Shown here piece after piece: positions 1 through 11,888 of a stretch of 64,000 bases of DNA (within the stretch, counting starts at the first letter, position 1; the number at the start of each line of letters is the position of its first letter). Source of the stretch: Marasmius tenuissimus (taxonomy: Eukaryota; Basidiomycota; Agaricomycetes; Agaricales; Marasmiaceae); the NCBI GenBank assembly GCA_029532415.1, contig JAQOTA010000016.1:372001-436000 (forward strand), given 5' to 3'. Made by a program: the position numbers and the translations under genes. The notes under the pieces are model-generated. The model was not told where the DNA came from and ran no database searches. It saw only the letters and a list, made by a program, of their open reading frames with translations.

Positions 1-451
1 ACGCCTCTTAATGGAGAGGAGCCATTCTGATCCAATATTACTACCATGTAAAACTGTGGCTCAGTAAGCACGCACCTATATTTTTATCAACTGCCTCAGC
101 ATCCATCTCACTGAATTCCTCCTCTGGCATGTTCGTCAATTCCGCCAGCCGCTCTTGATCAATGCTAACATGTCTATTGTTGGGTTTGGACTTCTTTGGC
201 TTCGAGGCCTGTTCAGTGGGCTCTGAATAGATGATGAGTACGGTAACGAAGCTGTAAAAAATAACAGAAAATTGACCTTCTGGTGCTGAACGCTTGTTCT
301 TGTTCTTTGACTTTGCAGGAGCAGGAGTCGGGCTGATATCAGCAGAGGACTCGATGTGTACCCGGCCTCGGTTGCTCTTTCGTCCAAGAGCAGGTGGAAG
401 TTGTGGGGTGGTAGAAGTCTTGGGCCCAGGGGTGGTAACGCTGGAAGGCAT
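1..451 (-). CDS. 5' end of an unrecognised gene, truncated by the window edge
   Basis: The reading frame starts at the ATG ending at 451 and runs leftward off the window. The N-terminus is low-complexity and rich in Ser, Thr, Pro and Lys, with basic clusters (KSKNKNKR, KPKKSKP) that would suit a nuclear localisation signal. An acidic stretch (PEEEFSEMDAEAVDK) follows. I see a 54-bp in-frame GT-AG intron at 223-276; removing it joins 'APE' to 'EPTEQASK'. A second likely donor (GTGCGT on the minus strand) begins at 75, so the codons left of it are probably intron. I recognise no domain and assign no function. The splice signals and composition suggest a real gene rather than a transposon remnant. 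The start is chosen because it is the only ATG before the intron. Confidence 0.5.
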
Positions 452-871
452 TGTTGGTGAAGGATGTAGGATGATATGGGAAATAGACGTTCCAAGAAAA
501 GCTTGAGTGCAGTGGGTGATTGGTTCGATTGTGAGTGGGGTGTGCAGCTTGTTTTATAGGCCTCCTTGATGTCTCAGTGCGCGATCTTGTTACCAGTCCG
601 TTGAATGGGATCAACAATCGAGCTATGTCAGGTGACCGCGTATGTGTACCTCGGAGTCCCAACTCCAGCTATGTGCTGAGCTCGTCGAGGCATGAATTGT
701 AGATTGTAGAGAACATGAAACGACGTCCATTGGGTCATGAAGGTGAAAGGCAGAGTCAAGAAGCGCCATCACAAGACAACGTGGGACCCATCATGGGACC
801 ATAGTGCTCAATTCAGCGTGTGACCTGAATTGGCGCCAGGTATTGTGTAACCGTGCATGTTGACCTCTGAC
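452..871 (-). promoter_or_regulatory. Upstream region of the gene at 1-451
   Basis: This gap has no gene I can support. On the minus strand a TATAAAA-type box lies at 551-558, about 100 bp upstream of the ATG at 451. An ATTGG/CCAAT-type element is visible near 518-525. The rest is unremarkable and ends at a solo LTR at 872, so the promoter is crowded by a transposon remnant. The assignment is inferred from position and these two short motifs only. Confidence 0.3.
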
Positions 872-1129
872 TGTTGAGGCAGAGGTCCTGCCCACGCAGT
901 GGCAGCATGGGACAGACTAGCTCACCTGGAGATAGGCTTAGAGGCAGCAACAAGAGTAGTAAAAGTACTGGTATTGCATGTAGATACAGAGATACTTATA
1001 TACTATACAGAGGTGGCTGTATCTTCTATAACAGGAGTGATTAGGAATAGCATAGATCATAGTGAAACCATTGAAGCATAGGTGCGGCCCGATACAACGG
1101 TCCATATATCCGGTATTCCGGATTCAACA
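872..1129 (-). repeat. Solo LTR of the copia-A family
   Basis: This 258-bp sequence is the reverse complement of the copia-A LTR that flanks the elements at 27908 and 53532. In LTR orientation it begins TGTTGAATCCGGA and ends GCCTCAACA. No internal copia sequence adjoins it on either side. The flanking bases (CTGAC on the left, TATAG on the right) do not form a target duplication, so either the copy is old or the locus was rearranged after the LTR-LTR recombination that made it solo. Confidence 0.85.
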
Positions 1130-2152
1130 TATAGAACCAGCAAACATCCATTGGTTCAATATGTGGAGTGGGTTTGGTAATTTTGGGGGTGGGAAGGGCA
1201 TAGACTATAGTTGAGATTGCAGGTCATTGACAGTGAAATACACATGCAGTATATGGGACTGTTTGGGTCAGCTGTATCAGTAGGACAAAGATCTGGGGTA
1301 ATTTACAAATCAAGGCCAGCCCCACAACAAATAATGCACTTTACTGTTGGTCTAAGATGGTTGATGGGAGTTCAAACTGTCCTCTTGAGACATTCAGAAG
1401 ATTTGAGGACTTGGAATCAGGGGGTATTCATGATGATGAGAGGGAGAGGAAGAGAACTGATCAATTGTGAAAGCTCACAACGCATGATGTGTAAAGAGTA
1501 TCACTGCAAATCAAAGGCAGTTGCAGGACAATATTCACAGTTAAAATCAGGTTTTCAATTCGAAGAGGAGCAGACATAGATGTCAACAATAGAGGATAGG
1601 TATTGAATCCATCAATTAGTACTCGATATAAGGAGATACAATAGTATGATAGTGGAGGCAATACAATTGGAGATTGTAAGTGCTTAAATGGCAGGAGGAA
1701 TCAAATACTCACCTTTCTCATGCCCAGATGCATAAATCAACTTCATATTCGTGCTCTAAGACCCAAAAAACCTCAGAGAACCCAGGCAGAGTGATGGATG
1801 GAGAAGAGGAGGAAAATGATGTGGTAGTATGAGGAAAATGGTGGGCTCTGATTGGCTGGCTAGTAGAATCCTCCCAGTTTGTTGTTTGAAAATGGGAGGA
1901 TTTACAAGTCACATGGCTCATGAGCCTCATATTGTAACACTTGTATATGACTTAGTGGGAGAATGAGAACAAGCCTCAAGCAGGTGCTATTCAACCTGAC
2001 CTCAGTGTATTCCACCCTCACCCCGGATGTTCAGGCAGCTGAGAACATCCAGTTGCTCACCTTGACACACTCTGGGGAATATGATATACAGAATAAATGG
2101 TGAAAAAATTAGTATTTATGTTGTGCTACATATTTCTACTGACTAGCAGTCC
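1130..2152. other. Unassigned stretch between the solo LTR and the 2.7-kb element
   Basis: About 1 kb between two repeats. Open frames here are short (122 codons at most) and show no recognisable motif. I see nothing I can support as a gene, RNA or repeat. Confidence 0.3.
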
Positions 2153-2156
2153 CCGA

Positions 2157-4852
2157 TGTAGCGCCTGCTATTAAAAAGCAGCTTTGGAGCCTTGTTTTTG
2201 TGTGATTTTAGCATAAAACAGATAAAAAATGACTAGGTAATATGAGTACTAGAGTGAGTCCCGAGCGGCTAGTAAAAGGCTCAGATCCTAGCATAAGGAG
2301 AGAATAGCGCCTCGGAGGTGCCTCTCCTTATCTCTGAAAACTGTAGGAGTTGTATAACTGAAGAAAGTATCACTTTGGGGCACGACCAGGACCTGTAGTC
2401 ATATCAAGGGAATATCTCCAGTGGCTTGGAGACATTGTACTAAGGATTAGAATAATAGAATCAGACTTGACAAAAACCCGTACTAGTAGAGCTAGACAGA
2501 GGAAGTCACCATGGAAGCATGGATGGTCAGAAAGCGAGACTAAGTGGAGCGTCAGAAGCTTGGTATAAGGTCAAGGCCTCGCTTTGAAGGCATGATTGAT
2601 TCAAGTATACTAAGGGTTACACTAGTCATCCATATTGGCTAGAGCTACCTTGTCCCAGCCAAAGTAATTATCTACGTCGGAATCTTCAGGATAATAAGAA
2701 TCAATGAAGGTTTCATGATCTAGATAATCGGTATAGAATGGATCACATAAGATAGGATTATAGAAAGAAAAGGATTGCGAGAGCCAACAACCCATGACAG
2801 GGGAGTACTTTAAGAACGAGAGCTTGGTATAGTCAAGCTTCAGAGGCGCTGGGCACTCAGCACAACTGACAACGGCGTTGATCCAAGTGTTGATGGCTCC
2901 AGGAGTACGAGCGGTTTTGAAGTTGAGGAAATCAACTCGAGCAATGGACTCGGCAACCATGTTGATGACAGACCTGGCATCGTGAGGAATGAAGTGGTTG
3001 AAGGTGTCCTTGCAGAGATAGATTTCGTCCTGGATTGTGTCATAACAAATCACGTAGCCCCAGTAGACGGATCTGTGGCGACTGAGGAAGAACTGCTGGA
3101 AGATGATTCCGAGGATAGCTTCTTGTTCTGTGTCAAGTGGAATGGGTAGGATGATGTGGCACTCTTTGATCTTATCAGAGTAGTCTTCTGGATACCACTA
3201 GAGCTTATACAACTCTGAAGAGGAAGTCAGAAAGCCACGTCAGAACCTAGAAAATAGAAAGACTTACTATAGAGCAAGTTGCAGAAGTGATCTTCAGTGT
3301 TATGCAAGCATGCCATAGTGCGCTTGGGGGAAAAGTAAGCAAGGAAATGGGATGACCTAGTACTTGCTTTTACTGACCTCTGTACTTGCTGCTGAAGTGG
3401 AAATTTTACTTCGGAAACTAGAAAATTAGCACTTCAGAGGCGTGGATCCGAACCAGGCACTGGGCGCTAAACAATGATCAAGAAGTGATTGGAGGTGTTG
3501 CACCTTCGACATACCTTCCTAGTACTTGTGCATCACAAGATATTGACTGTACTAAGGGTATAGTGGGCGCTGATAGCAAACACACAATTCAACTGTACTA
3601 GAAGGCAAGGGACTAAGAAAGAAAGGAATGGTGTACCAAAGAATCAAGTAGGAGTTCTGGCTGAACCATTGAATTATTACCCGGTATCCAAGGTACCAAG
3701 ATTGGATATAGTGGGGTGGCCATATGGATGGCAGGACGTCGGAACTATCCAAGCTACAGAAGGGACATCGAGCTGGCTATGGATGGCTGGGTAACTGAAC
3801 AAATATAGGCATCTACTAGCACTTTGGAGTCACATACTTTGCTTCGGACGAAGGGAGTATATGCTTCAGAAGCAGACAGAACTGGATGACCTATGAAGAT
3901 TGAAGAGTCTAGAACCGGAGAATCAATGCTGCGGAGGCAGATAGGCAGAACGGAACCATCGATAGGAGAGACCCAGAAGAAAAGAATGTTAGAGAATGTT
4001 CAAGGCTGATGATACTTCTGCAGCAAATTGTTGGTTTTGACTTTGGGGTTCAAAAGCATAGATTAAACATAAAACTCTCCAAGTAGATTCCAAAGTAAGT
4101 AGTTTATGCCTCCAAGGCATGGTTTATTCGATATTTGTACAATTCGGTAGAATGAGCGCATCCTAGAGTATATAAGCAGTGGGGTTTTCATCAAGGATCC
4201 CCAAGCAATCTGTACGATTAGTATTCAGAGGATACAAAGCTATTCCACTTGTTGGGTAGTTAGTTGACTCGGGAGCGCTTCTGGAGAGACATTAGAATGG
4301 AATAGAACTTTGTTTGCCCAAACCTAGAAAATCCATTGAACACTTGCTTGACCTTGACTTTGCATTGTTTGTCTGCGACGCCAGCTTGACTGGCTGAGCT
4401 ATTGTTGAACTTCTGAAGCTAATTGGGCTGAGGATATTGTTTGCCATTGACAGTTGGTCTTTGGTTATTGACAGACTTGATTGGAGTCTTATTGCCATTG
4501 TTTGATTGATTGTCTTGTTGCCCCTTGCTGTTCAAGTGGTTCTGAAGCTAGTTGAAGCCTAAGAACGCACTGCCGAAGCACCAAACAAACTCTACACTCC
4601 CCGAAACAACCCATAAACCTCCCTTCCAAATCCCACTTTTGATCTCCAAACTGGTTTCAGAGGAAAAGCTACCTTAGTTGGATAGTTTCTTGAGTCAGAT
4701 TTCCTTCAGCCTACTATTGCAGTCTGGCTAAGAGCAGAACCTATGATCAATGCCAATCCCTTATTCCTGCACCCTTCAGCTACACTCTTGAGTGTTGGGA
4801 GGATTTAACCTACGAGTTAGATTTTATTATACACTGCGAGTGGCACTTTACA
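2157..4852. mobile_element. 2.7-kb element, copy 1 (TG..CA ends, 4-bp target duplication)
   Basis: A 2696-bp unit repeated in direct orientation at 46624-49317. It starts TGTAGCGCCTGC and ends CACTTTACA, and is flanked by the direct repeat CCGA (2153-2156 and 4853-4856). A TATATAAG box lies at 4169-4176 on the plus strand, roughly 680 bp from the right end. The TG..CA ends, target duplication and internal TATA box would fit a long solo LTR. The imperfect inverted ends (TGTAGCGCC against TGTAAAGTGCC) and a minus-strand open frame also allow a DNA transposon. No transposase or reverse transcriptase motif is visible. It differs from copy 2 by scattered substitutions, many at CpG sites. Confidence 0.75.
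2622..3198 (-). pseudogene. Unrecognised frame inside the 2.7-kb element, copy 1
   Basis: This frame matches the open frame at 47088-47678 in copy 2 with about one substitution in ten residues and no frameshift. An in-frame TAG near 3198 replaces the first Trp of the 'KLWWYPED' stretch that is open in copy 2. The shared protein is rich in aromatic and acidic residues, with stretches such as DARSVI.MVAESIA and SAECPAP. I do not recognise a family. That it stays open in two separately inserted copies suggests recent coding function, but no expression or start-site evidence is available here. Confidence 0.4.
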
Positions 4853-4911
4853 CCGAGGTCCCAATACTGGGACAGTGCTTGAGAGAGCAGTTCACTCCCC
4901 ATTGCTGTACA

Positions 4912-6424
4912 AACAAGGTCTTTACTTAACTTAGAGGAGCACAAGTCAAAAATGCTGTCCCAAGCCACTGACCATTCTATTGGAAGCAGTCCAAAAGAAG
5001 GTCAAGGGCACTGTTATAGAGACTGATAAAATCTCCTCCAAGCTTACTGAGGACTTTGATCCCACACATGAGGATGCAAGCCCTGGTAATCAATTGCAGC
5101 AATCTCTTATATGGCTACGTCATGCAGGGAGAGTGTTAGGATTGTGTGGATCGGATAGGGATAAGATAAGATATGGGGTTTTATATGCTGTCAGATAGAT
5201 GGATAGGAAAGAGATATGATGAAGAAGTGTGGGAGCAACAGATCTGGAGCAACAGATCTAGAGCAGACAGTAGCTGCAGGTTTCGCCAACAGCACCATGA
5301 ACTGAGCTGTCCTTCTACTAGACTAAGAGGACAAGTTGTGAGAGAGAAGAAAAGACATGATAGAGAAGTATCCAGGGTGATTCTGGTTGATTTCAAGTCT
5401 TCCGATACAGGATAGAAGTATAGAGCTTATATAGGGTTATAGTAAATGAATGAATCATAAGTGGTCAAGTGCGGAAAAGGTTGATGTATCATATAGAAGT
5501 CAAACACAGGAGGAATGATACCAGAAGGGAAATGAACTGGAAATGAATATGTGCATGATGGAATGAAGATATGAATAAAATAAGTGAGCGTGGGAATATC
5601 CCGGAAGTCAGAGATAAGTAGGTCAGAACAAGTCAGAATGAAAGGTGAAAGAGTCCTGAAAGCGGAAGCAGAAGTGACAGAGGTTCCAAGGATGGACTTG
5701 GTGTGAGAGACTGAACTGCAGAAGTGAAGGTTGAGTGCTGGGGATGGAATAGTGCTGGAATGGACTAGAATGATAGCCTGAGAGTACCTGGAATGGGTCT
5801 TGAAGTGTTGTGACCAGCCAAGTGTGATGTGACTAGGTGAGATAGACCAGGGTAAGATGCATGGATGTAACAGAGAGCAACCACTTTGTATTGTTCACAG
5901 ACAGCATTGCAGCAGTGAATCAGTCAATCAAGCTGTCAATACACTAAGGCCAGAGCCATTCTCTGGCTGTGTGTCAGGTCCTATCTAAATGGTTTGCAAG
6001 AGGAGAGGACCACAAGGTCACTTCCATCTAGGTACCCTCAAAAGCAAAGTGGAGTATACACCAACTTGCTCATGAATTTGTCAGAGGCCTGCCACCCATA
6101 GATGTGGGGATTGTGCCAGTCACTTTCACTAACTACTAACTATCAATGATTTAACATTCAGGCAGAATTAGCTTGTCCATGCAGTGTGGAAGGACATGGG
6201 AGCAGGGGGCACCAGTGTGCTTATTAAGCCTGAGATAATACAACCCTATCTACTACAAAGAGCAATAAAGCACTGTGAACATGTTCTGAGAAGCAGTTCC
6301 CTTAAAAGGGTGGCACAGCTCTTTTCTAGGTGGGAACATATCTATATTCACTTGTAGCATGCTGCACTTGCAGATAACAACCAGACTGTTTTTGTACACC
6401 AGTATATCAATAAAAAAAAAAAAG
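4912..6424 (+). mobile_element. Decayed LINE copy (Tad-like), interrupted by LTR-D
   Basis: Two blocks (about 4912-5133 and 5878-6424) match the LINE at 9430-10974: first the segment before the RNase H domain, then the RNase H to C-terminal region and 3' UTR, ending in a poly(A) run at 6413-6424. The stretch between the blocks is a solo LTR with its own target duplication. The copy is the most diverged LINE here. The frame is full of stops, and most differences from the better copies are C to T or G to A changes that remove CpG. It lacks the reverse transcriptase part, so it is 5' truncated or was cut by the neighbouring 2.7-kb element. Confidence 0.75.
5134..5872 (+). repeat. Solo LTR, family LTR-D, copy 1
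   Basis: A 739-bp LTR starting TGTTAGGATTG and ending GCATGGATGTAACA, flanked by a perfect 5-bp direct repeat GAGAG (5129-5133 and 5873-5877). Removing it and one GAGAG rejoins the decayed LINE sequence ('catgcagggagagcaacc'), so the empty site can be read directly. Related copies are at 33761 and 60506. No internal region of the parent retrotransposon is present, so the family is known here only from its LTRs. Confidence 0.85.
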
Positions 6425-8956
6425 AAGAGTTGGTGATCTTTTAACTTCACAAGCAGTACATCAAGATACATATAGCTCTCACATCACTGACTCAAAAGAC
6501 AAACACAACAAACCAAGAAGACCAGATCTTAACAACTCAAACTATTGTAAGTGACACTGCGAGCAAAACTAGGGTAGGCAGGTATTGGGACATGCATTTC
6601 GATCACAATTGTCATTGAATTAAGTTAGATTAGATTGTAATATTCAATACAAATTGACTGTATCTACGAGTCTGTTTGAGTCAAGGTTGAGCACCCCTCC
6701 ACTTGCAAAGACCGCGTTTTCATAAGCTGGCCTCAAATCAACCATGATGGCTGAATTAGTGATGAGACCCTCCTCAAAGGAGTGCTGTGAGAACATCGAA
6801 ACATCGTGTTTTGGAAGCCTCTGCAGTCAGCTAAGCGTCTTCTTAGGCCAATTTGTGGGCTTGGCAGTTGGAGTTGGGGTATTGAATGGGGAAATACCAA
6901 GGTATGGTTGTCAGAGAGCCTTGCATGTCTAGATGCTAGAATACTAAGGTTGTGTACAAAGGTCAGGGTCTGGTATAGCAAACAGCCACAGATTACAGGG
7001 CCTGCCATGTCACAAATCACAACCTAACTGGATTCTTAGTTAGAGATACAATCAGAACAGCAATCTTCCCTTTGAATGCTGAATGTGCCCCATACTGTAC
7101 TTGTAGTATTCACAATGATTGTATTAGACAACCAGCAAGCTCAATTACTGACGCAAATATAGATGATCCACAAAACTAGGAAATCAGCGCAAGATAACAG
7201 GTGTTGATAAAAGCATAATTGGGGGCAACTATGCAGAAATGAGGTATCTGCACTCTTCTGGTCCTGCCTCGCAGCTTCCCACCACATTATGTTCAAATAG
7301 AGACCCCTAGTCAAAGGCTGAAACAAAGGACCTGGGTGGGGCTTGATTTGAAGGTAGCCTTGTCCTTCAACCTCTATTATATGTGCTTTCAAAGAACTGG
7401 TTAACTCAGTACAGACTTGCTGCTGTAGTCAGACCCTCTGGCAGGCTTAACGGTCATTTCAGTGTCTTTCAATGTGAGTACAGCATCAGAAGAACTTACC
7501 ACACATCTGCTCAAAGTCAGAATCAATGTGTTGATGGACAGGATCACAGAAATCTGGTATATATCTCACTGAATTATTATTACATGTCACACAATGATAA
7601 ATATTTGATAATCTCATATGATACTTATCCTTATCTTATCTTATCTAAATTTCTGTCACAACACTGACCTACCTATGGCCTCCCTACTGACAGGATGTAG
7701 GCTGGCCTGCCTACCCTGGTTTTGCTTGTGGTGGGATTTGGCTTTGAGACTTTTATGAACATTTTAATTGTTTCTCTTGCTTGAAGCCTGCTCAACAAGA
7801 TGATTGGACATCTGTCTGTTTTAATCATGAGCTATCAGCCAAAACCAAATTGTTGGCTAGTAATTTCCTTGAATTCAAAATATTGTTCTAACTGTAACAG
7901 ATCTGGTGATATCTTATCTTATCTTGACACTACACAATGATTACCATTGATACCATTGGCACACTTACTTGCCTACACAGCACGTCTGAACTGGAACTGG
8001 AACTCTTACACTTTTTTAAATGTCCAGCAAGATTGCAAGAAGAGAGGTACTTGCAGAAGGCAAATACCTAGACCAGCAGTCAAGAGCTAAAAGAACACAA
8101 CATTCCAACACTGACAAGACCCAAGCAATGAGGAACTAGGCTAGAGTCTAGAACCTAACCAGAATAAATAGATAACAACTCATTATTTGACAGCCCTCCC
8201 TCAGCAGTCTTTGCTCTGCTACAAGCATTGACATCTACTGGTATAACCAGGAACAATCAAGGACAGCAGTACAACCATCTACAGCTACCAGTACCAGTAA
8301 TACATCTTGAGGACAGTGGCTGTGACTCCCTGAGCACAGCCTCTATATCACAGTCAGTGGACAAAAAATTGGATGAAAGCTTGAGACAACAACTGGACAA
8401 TGTGAAACTCGAAGAGTGAAAAGCATGAAGCAAATGCAAGCAAGCCCCAGAAACAGACAAAGACAGTGAATCAGAAGGGAACACATTGTGAAGGGCAAGA
8501 TACAAGACAGCTCAAGATTGTCTCTGAGATCTCAAGTATAAATGAGAATGAGCAAGAAGGGAGATAAGGAAGAGAAGAAAGGAGGAATGGGAGAATGGCC
8601 TTACGATGTTTGACAAAGGGAAAGAGAAGATGAAGGCAGGACCTATGTCAGCACCGCCACCCATGCCAAACATGGTATTCAGAGCACCAGAAGTGATGGG
8701 AGCAGTGATGAGGAGTCTAGCTCCAACTGCACAACACCCAGCAGATGAAGAGGAGACCATCAAGATTCTCAACATGCCCAAGGCGACCCAAATATAGCAA
8801 TGGCCAGAACCTATCCACAGAACATTAAGAAGGGGAAGGCATAATGCAATTTGTGCAACGACAAAGAGCTCTACAACAGCTACAGCAAACCTCTTCATTG
8901 AACACCCCAGCACCATTACCCAGTCTTTCAAATGCTAATGCTACAAGTGATACTGC
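6425..8956. other. Unidentified 2.5-kb stretch, probably old transposon debris
   Basis: Between two LINE 3' ends. Short frames occur on both strands (for example 6744-7027 plus, 7141-7392 minus, 8228-8419 plus, 8606-8797 plus) but none carries a motif I recognise, and they do not assemble into a spliced gene by eye. Small pentanucleotide (TTATC) repeats sit at about 7622-7646 and 7911-7926. The sequence is CpG-poor like its neighbours, which fits decayed repeat DNA. I cannot name the source. Confidence 0.3.
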
Positions 8957-9425
8957 TTTTTTTTTTTTTTTGGATCATATTCTTATATACCGGTGTACAA
9001 ACACAGTCCGGTCGCTATCTACAAATGTAGCATCCCACAAATGCGTAATAACTAGATCTCCCACTAGAAAGGAGGTGCGCCTCTCTGGGAACCGCCCCTC
9101 AGAACGTATCCACAGTGTTTCCCCAATATGTGGTAGATAGGGTTGCATCATCATGGGCTCAGACACACTAGTGCCCCCTGCTTCCACGTCCTTCACCCCC
9201 GCCCCCTAGGCCCAGCAGCAAGAGCCTGCACACCCCTCCCAAGAGTCTACGGGGAGCTAATACCAGCACATCAGCCCAGATCACTTACCCAATTCCTTCA
9301 GCTTCTGCTTGGGAGGGGAAGGCAAACGCCCAAGGGTTTGCCTTCAGGTAAGCTATCAGGCCCGGAAGCCGATGAAGCGAATTTCCACGCTCTAGTTCTG
9401 AGCATCGGTGAAGTACATGCGCCCG
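8957..9425 (-). mobile_element. LINE 3'-end fragment, minus strand
   Basis: A poly(T) run at 8957-8971 is followed by the reverse complement of the LINE 3' UTR and C-terminal coding sequence, up to the Cys/His region of the protein. It joins head to head with a second LINE at about 9426-9430. It is a 5'-truncated insertion of about 470 bp. Together with 10500-10974 it forms a large inverted repeat around the plus-strand LINE. Confidence 0.85.
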
Positions 9426-9429
9426 GCGG

Positions 9430-10661
9430 ATTACAGGGTAGCCACCTTGTCGAGCACACACCCGACAAGATCTCTACTTAGGGGAGCACAAGTCAAAGAC
9501 GCCACCCCGCATCCCAAGTCATTGGCCTCTCTGACGGAAGCAGTCCGAAAGAAAGTCAAAGGCACTGTTATGGAGATCGACAAGGTCTCCACCAAACTCA
9601 CCGAGGAGTTTGATCCCACTCATGAGGATGCAAACCCTGGCAGTAGATTGCGGGATAGGTATCCTGACCGCATTACATTCACTGAGCAAGCCAAGAACAA
9701 GGAGAAGTCCGAGTCCGAAAGCCTAGCTGAGTGGGTAAAATTCCTGGATCAGAAACTTGAGTTACTCGAAGGGGATCCTTACACGGTTGTTGCAGCTACC
9801 GACGCTTCGGTGCCGCACAACCCCAGACATCAGGCCGTTTCAGCGGCCATGATATACAGAAGCGGAGACCTAGTTCACCAGACTAGGTACGCTTCAGGTG
9901 TTGTTACAGCTCCAGACGCAGAGCTTTATGCTATACGGGTGGCAATTTCCTACATGGCTATGTCATGCGGGGAAAGCAACCACTTTGTATTATTCACTGA
10001 TTGCATTGCTGCAGCAAAGCGGGCAATTGACCCATCCATACACTCAGGACAGAGTCACTCTCTGGCCATGTGTAGGGCGCTATCTGACTGGTTTGCAGGA
10101 GGAGGTGACCGCAAGGTGACCTTCATCCAAGTACCTTCAAAAGCGAAATGGAGTATTCACCAGGTCGCTCATGAATTTGTCAGAGGACTGCCCCCCGTAG
10201 GCGTGGGGGCAGTGCCCCAAACATCGCTGGATAGGCTTCGGCAAGAAGCCACAAAAGCAGGCCAGGATGCGTGGGTATCGCGCTTCCAGGACCCATCATA
10301 TGGAGGCAGGCACTTTTACGAGCTACAGGATCTAAAAGATCGGCCTCTCCAGCCATCGTACCTTAAGGGAGGGACATGGTTAAAGTTGGCCGCAGGGTCG
10401 CTTTCATTGACAACTAGAATGACTAGGTGCATTCTGGGGCACGCACCGATTGGAGAGTACTACCAGCGGTTTAATATTCAGGCAGATCTATCCTGCTTGT
10501 GCGGTGTGGAACCTGGTACCAGGGCACACATACTTCACCGATGCTCAGAACTAGAGCGTGAAAATTCGCTTCATCGGCTTCCGGGCCTGATAGCCTATCT
10601 GAAGGCAAACCCTCGGGCGTTTGCCTTCCCCTCCCAAGCAGAAGCAGAAGGAGTTGAGTAA
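9430..10661 (+). pseudogene. LINE ORF2 C-terminal part: RNase H and Cys/His region
   Basis: The frame is open for about 410 codons. An RNase H domain has the expected acidic residues: Asp of 'TDAS' (9801), Glu of 'DAELYAI' (9921) and Asp of 'FTDC' (9999). A conserved C-terminal block ends with a Cys/His cluster, 'CLCG' then 'HILHRC', typical of LINE pol proteins. The open frame extends upstream to 9408, but those first codons lie across the junction with the inverted LINE fragment. Without the upstream reverse transcriptase it cannot direct its own transposition, so I treat it as a truncated pseudogene. It is the best-preserved RNase H copy of this LINE in the window. Confidence 0.75.
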
Positions 10662-10974
10662 GTCATATGGGCTGATGTGCTGGTATTAGCTCCCCGTAGA
10701 CTCTCCGGAGGGGTGTGCGGGCTCTTGCTGCCGAGCCTAGGGGGCGGGGGTGAAGGACGTGGGAGCAGGGGGCACCAGTGTCTGAGCCCATGATGATGCA
10801 ACCCTATTTACCACATAGTGTTGGGGAAACACTGTGGATACGTTCTGAGGAGCGGTTCCTACCGAGGCGCACCTCCGTTCTAGTGGGGGATCTAGTTATC
10901 ACGCATTTCTGGGATGCTGCATTTGTATATAGCGACCGGACTGTGCTCGTACACCGGTATATAAAAAAAAAAAA
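9430..10974 (+). mobile_element. LINE (Tad-like), 5'-truncated, with RNase H and 3' end
   Basis: This copy has one open frame ending at 10661, a 3' UTR of about 300 bp and a poly(A) run at 10963-10974. It lacks the reverse transcriptase and starts abruptly at the junction with the inverted LINE fragment. Its right end abuts a copia-A fragment at 10975. The RNase H after the reverse transcriptase in the family places it close to the fungal Tad-type non-LTR elements; this is inferred from domain order only. Confidence 0.85.
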
Positions 10975-11888
10975 GAGAAAGCTCAAGCTCTTCGCTTTGA
11001 TGCTTGTCTTCCACCTTCTTGGTGGGAATTCTGTGTGTTGCACGCTGTTGCACTTCATAATCGGGCGCCGTCCCAGCATTTACGTTGGTTGACCCTGCAT
11101 GAGAAGTTGCATGGCAGTGCACCGGATGTTTCGGATCTCCGAGTCTTTGGATGTGCAGTGTATGCGTATATTCCGGAAAAGCGTCGGGTTAACAAGTTAT
11201 CTCCGCATTCAGAACTGATGACCTTCATTGGTTTTCAGGAAGGCATGAAAGGATATGTCTTCATGAAGATGTCCAGTAATTCTATCTTTAAAAGCGCTAC
11301 TGCTCTGTTTGATGAAAACTTGTTCCCAAAGTGTTCTGATAAGAAACCGTGTGGCTTTACCCCGGTGGGTGAAATCCCTGAAATACCACCAGTATTGGGT
11401 GAAAATCCCAACTTCTCTTCGGATAGTGATGATGATCTTTATCCTTCTGAGAACCTTCCAAAGCGATCGGAATCTCCTCATGACAATGGTGGAGATGGTC
11501 CTGTACCTCAGGGTGAACGTCAACATCCTGATCTTGATCCTCCGTTCCAGCCTCCCAGGCCACCTACACCAGTGGGTGGACAAGAGCAGTCTCCGCCACC
11601 AAGGCGTTCGGGCAGGAAACGGACGGGTACTAAGCAACCTGATAATGTATTTGGTGAACAATGAGACCCAAATAATCCCTCGCGCATTGTGCGTGATATG
11701 GAGAAAAATTCTACATGGAGAGATGCCACGGGTGATAGAGAACCCATGGATCCACCTACTACTTGTAGGAGAGGCAGACCTAGAAAGGTTCCTGGGACTA
11801 ATTGTGCCAGTCTGTCTACCATGTGTAACTCCAGGGGGAGTCAGCCCGATAGCTTAGTGCAACAATTATCCCAGGAAGGGGGAGTAGG
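10975..11888 (+). mobile_element. Copia-A fragment (end of integrase and linker)
   Basis: This fragment matches the copia-A gag-pol from the end of the integrase core ('PPSWWEFCVL' region) through the acidic and proline-rich linker to 'SQEGGVG'. One in-frame TGA lies at about 11662 and separates 'DNVFGEQ' from 'DPNNPS'. It is bounded on the left by the poly(A) of a plus-strand LINE and on the right by the poly(T) of a minus-strand LINE, so both its ends are LINE 3' ends. Reverse transcriptase and RNase H are absent. Confidence 0.85.

Noticed and set aside
872..1129. A 60-codon gene recurring at 899, 27956, 34496, 37031, 53490 and 59283
   Set aside because: All copies lie within copia-A LTRs, so it is LTR sequence that happens to be open on one strand.
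7620..7930. TTATC pentanucleotide repeats as a telomere-like or CRISPR-like array
   Set aside because: Only a few units, no spacers and no match to fungal telomere repeats; it is a short microsatellite.
8957..10974. Twin-priming (5' inversion) of a single LINE
   Set aside because: The inverted part carries the 3' UTR and poly(T), not upstream LINE sequence. Twin priming would invert a more 5' segment, so two separate insertions or a recombination is needed.
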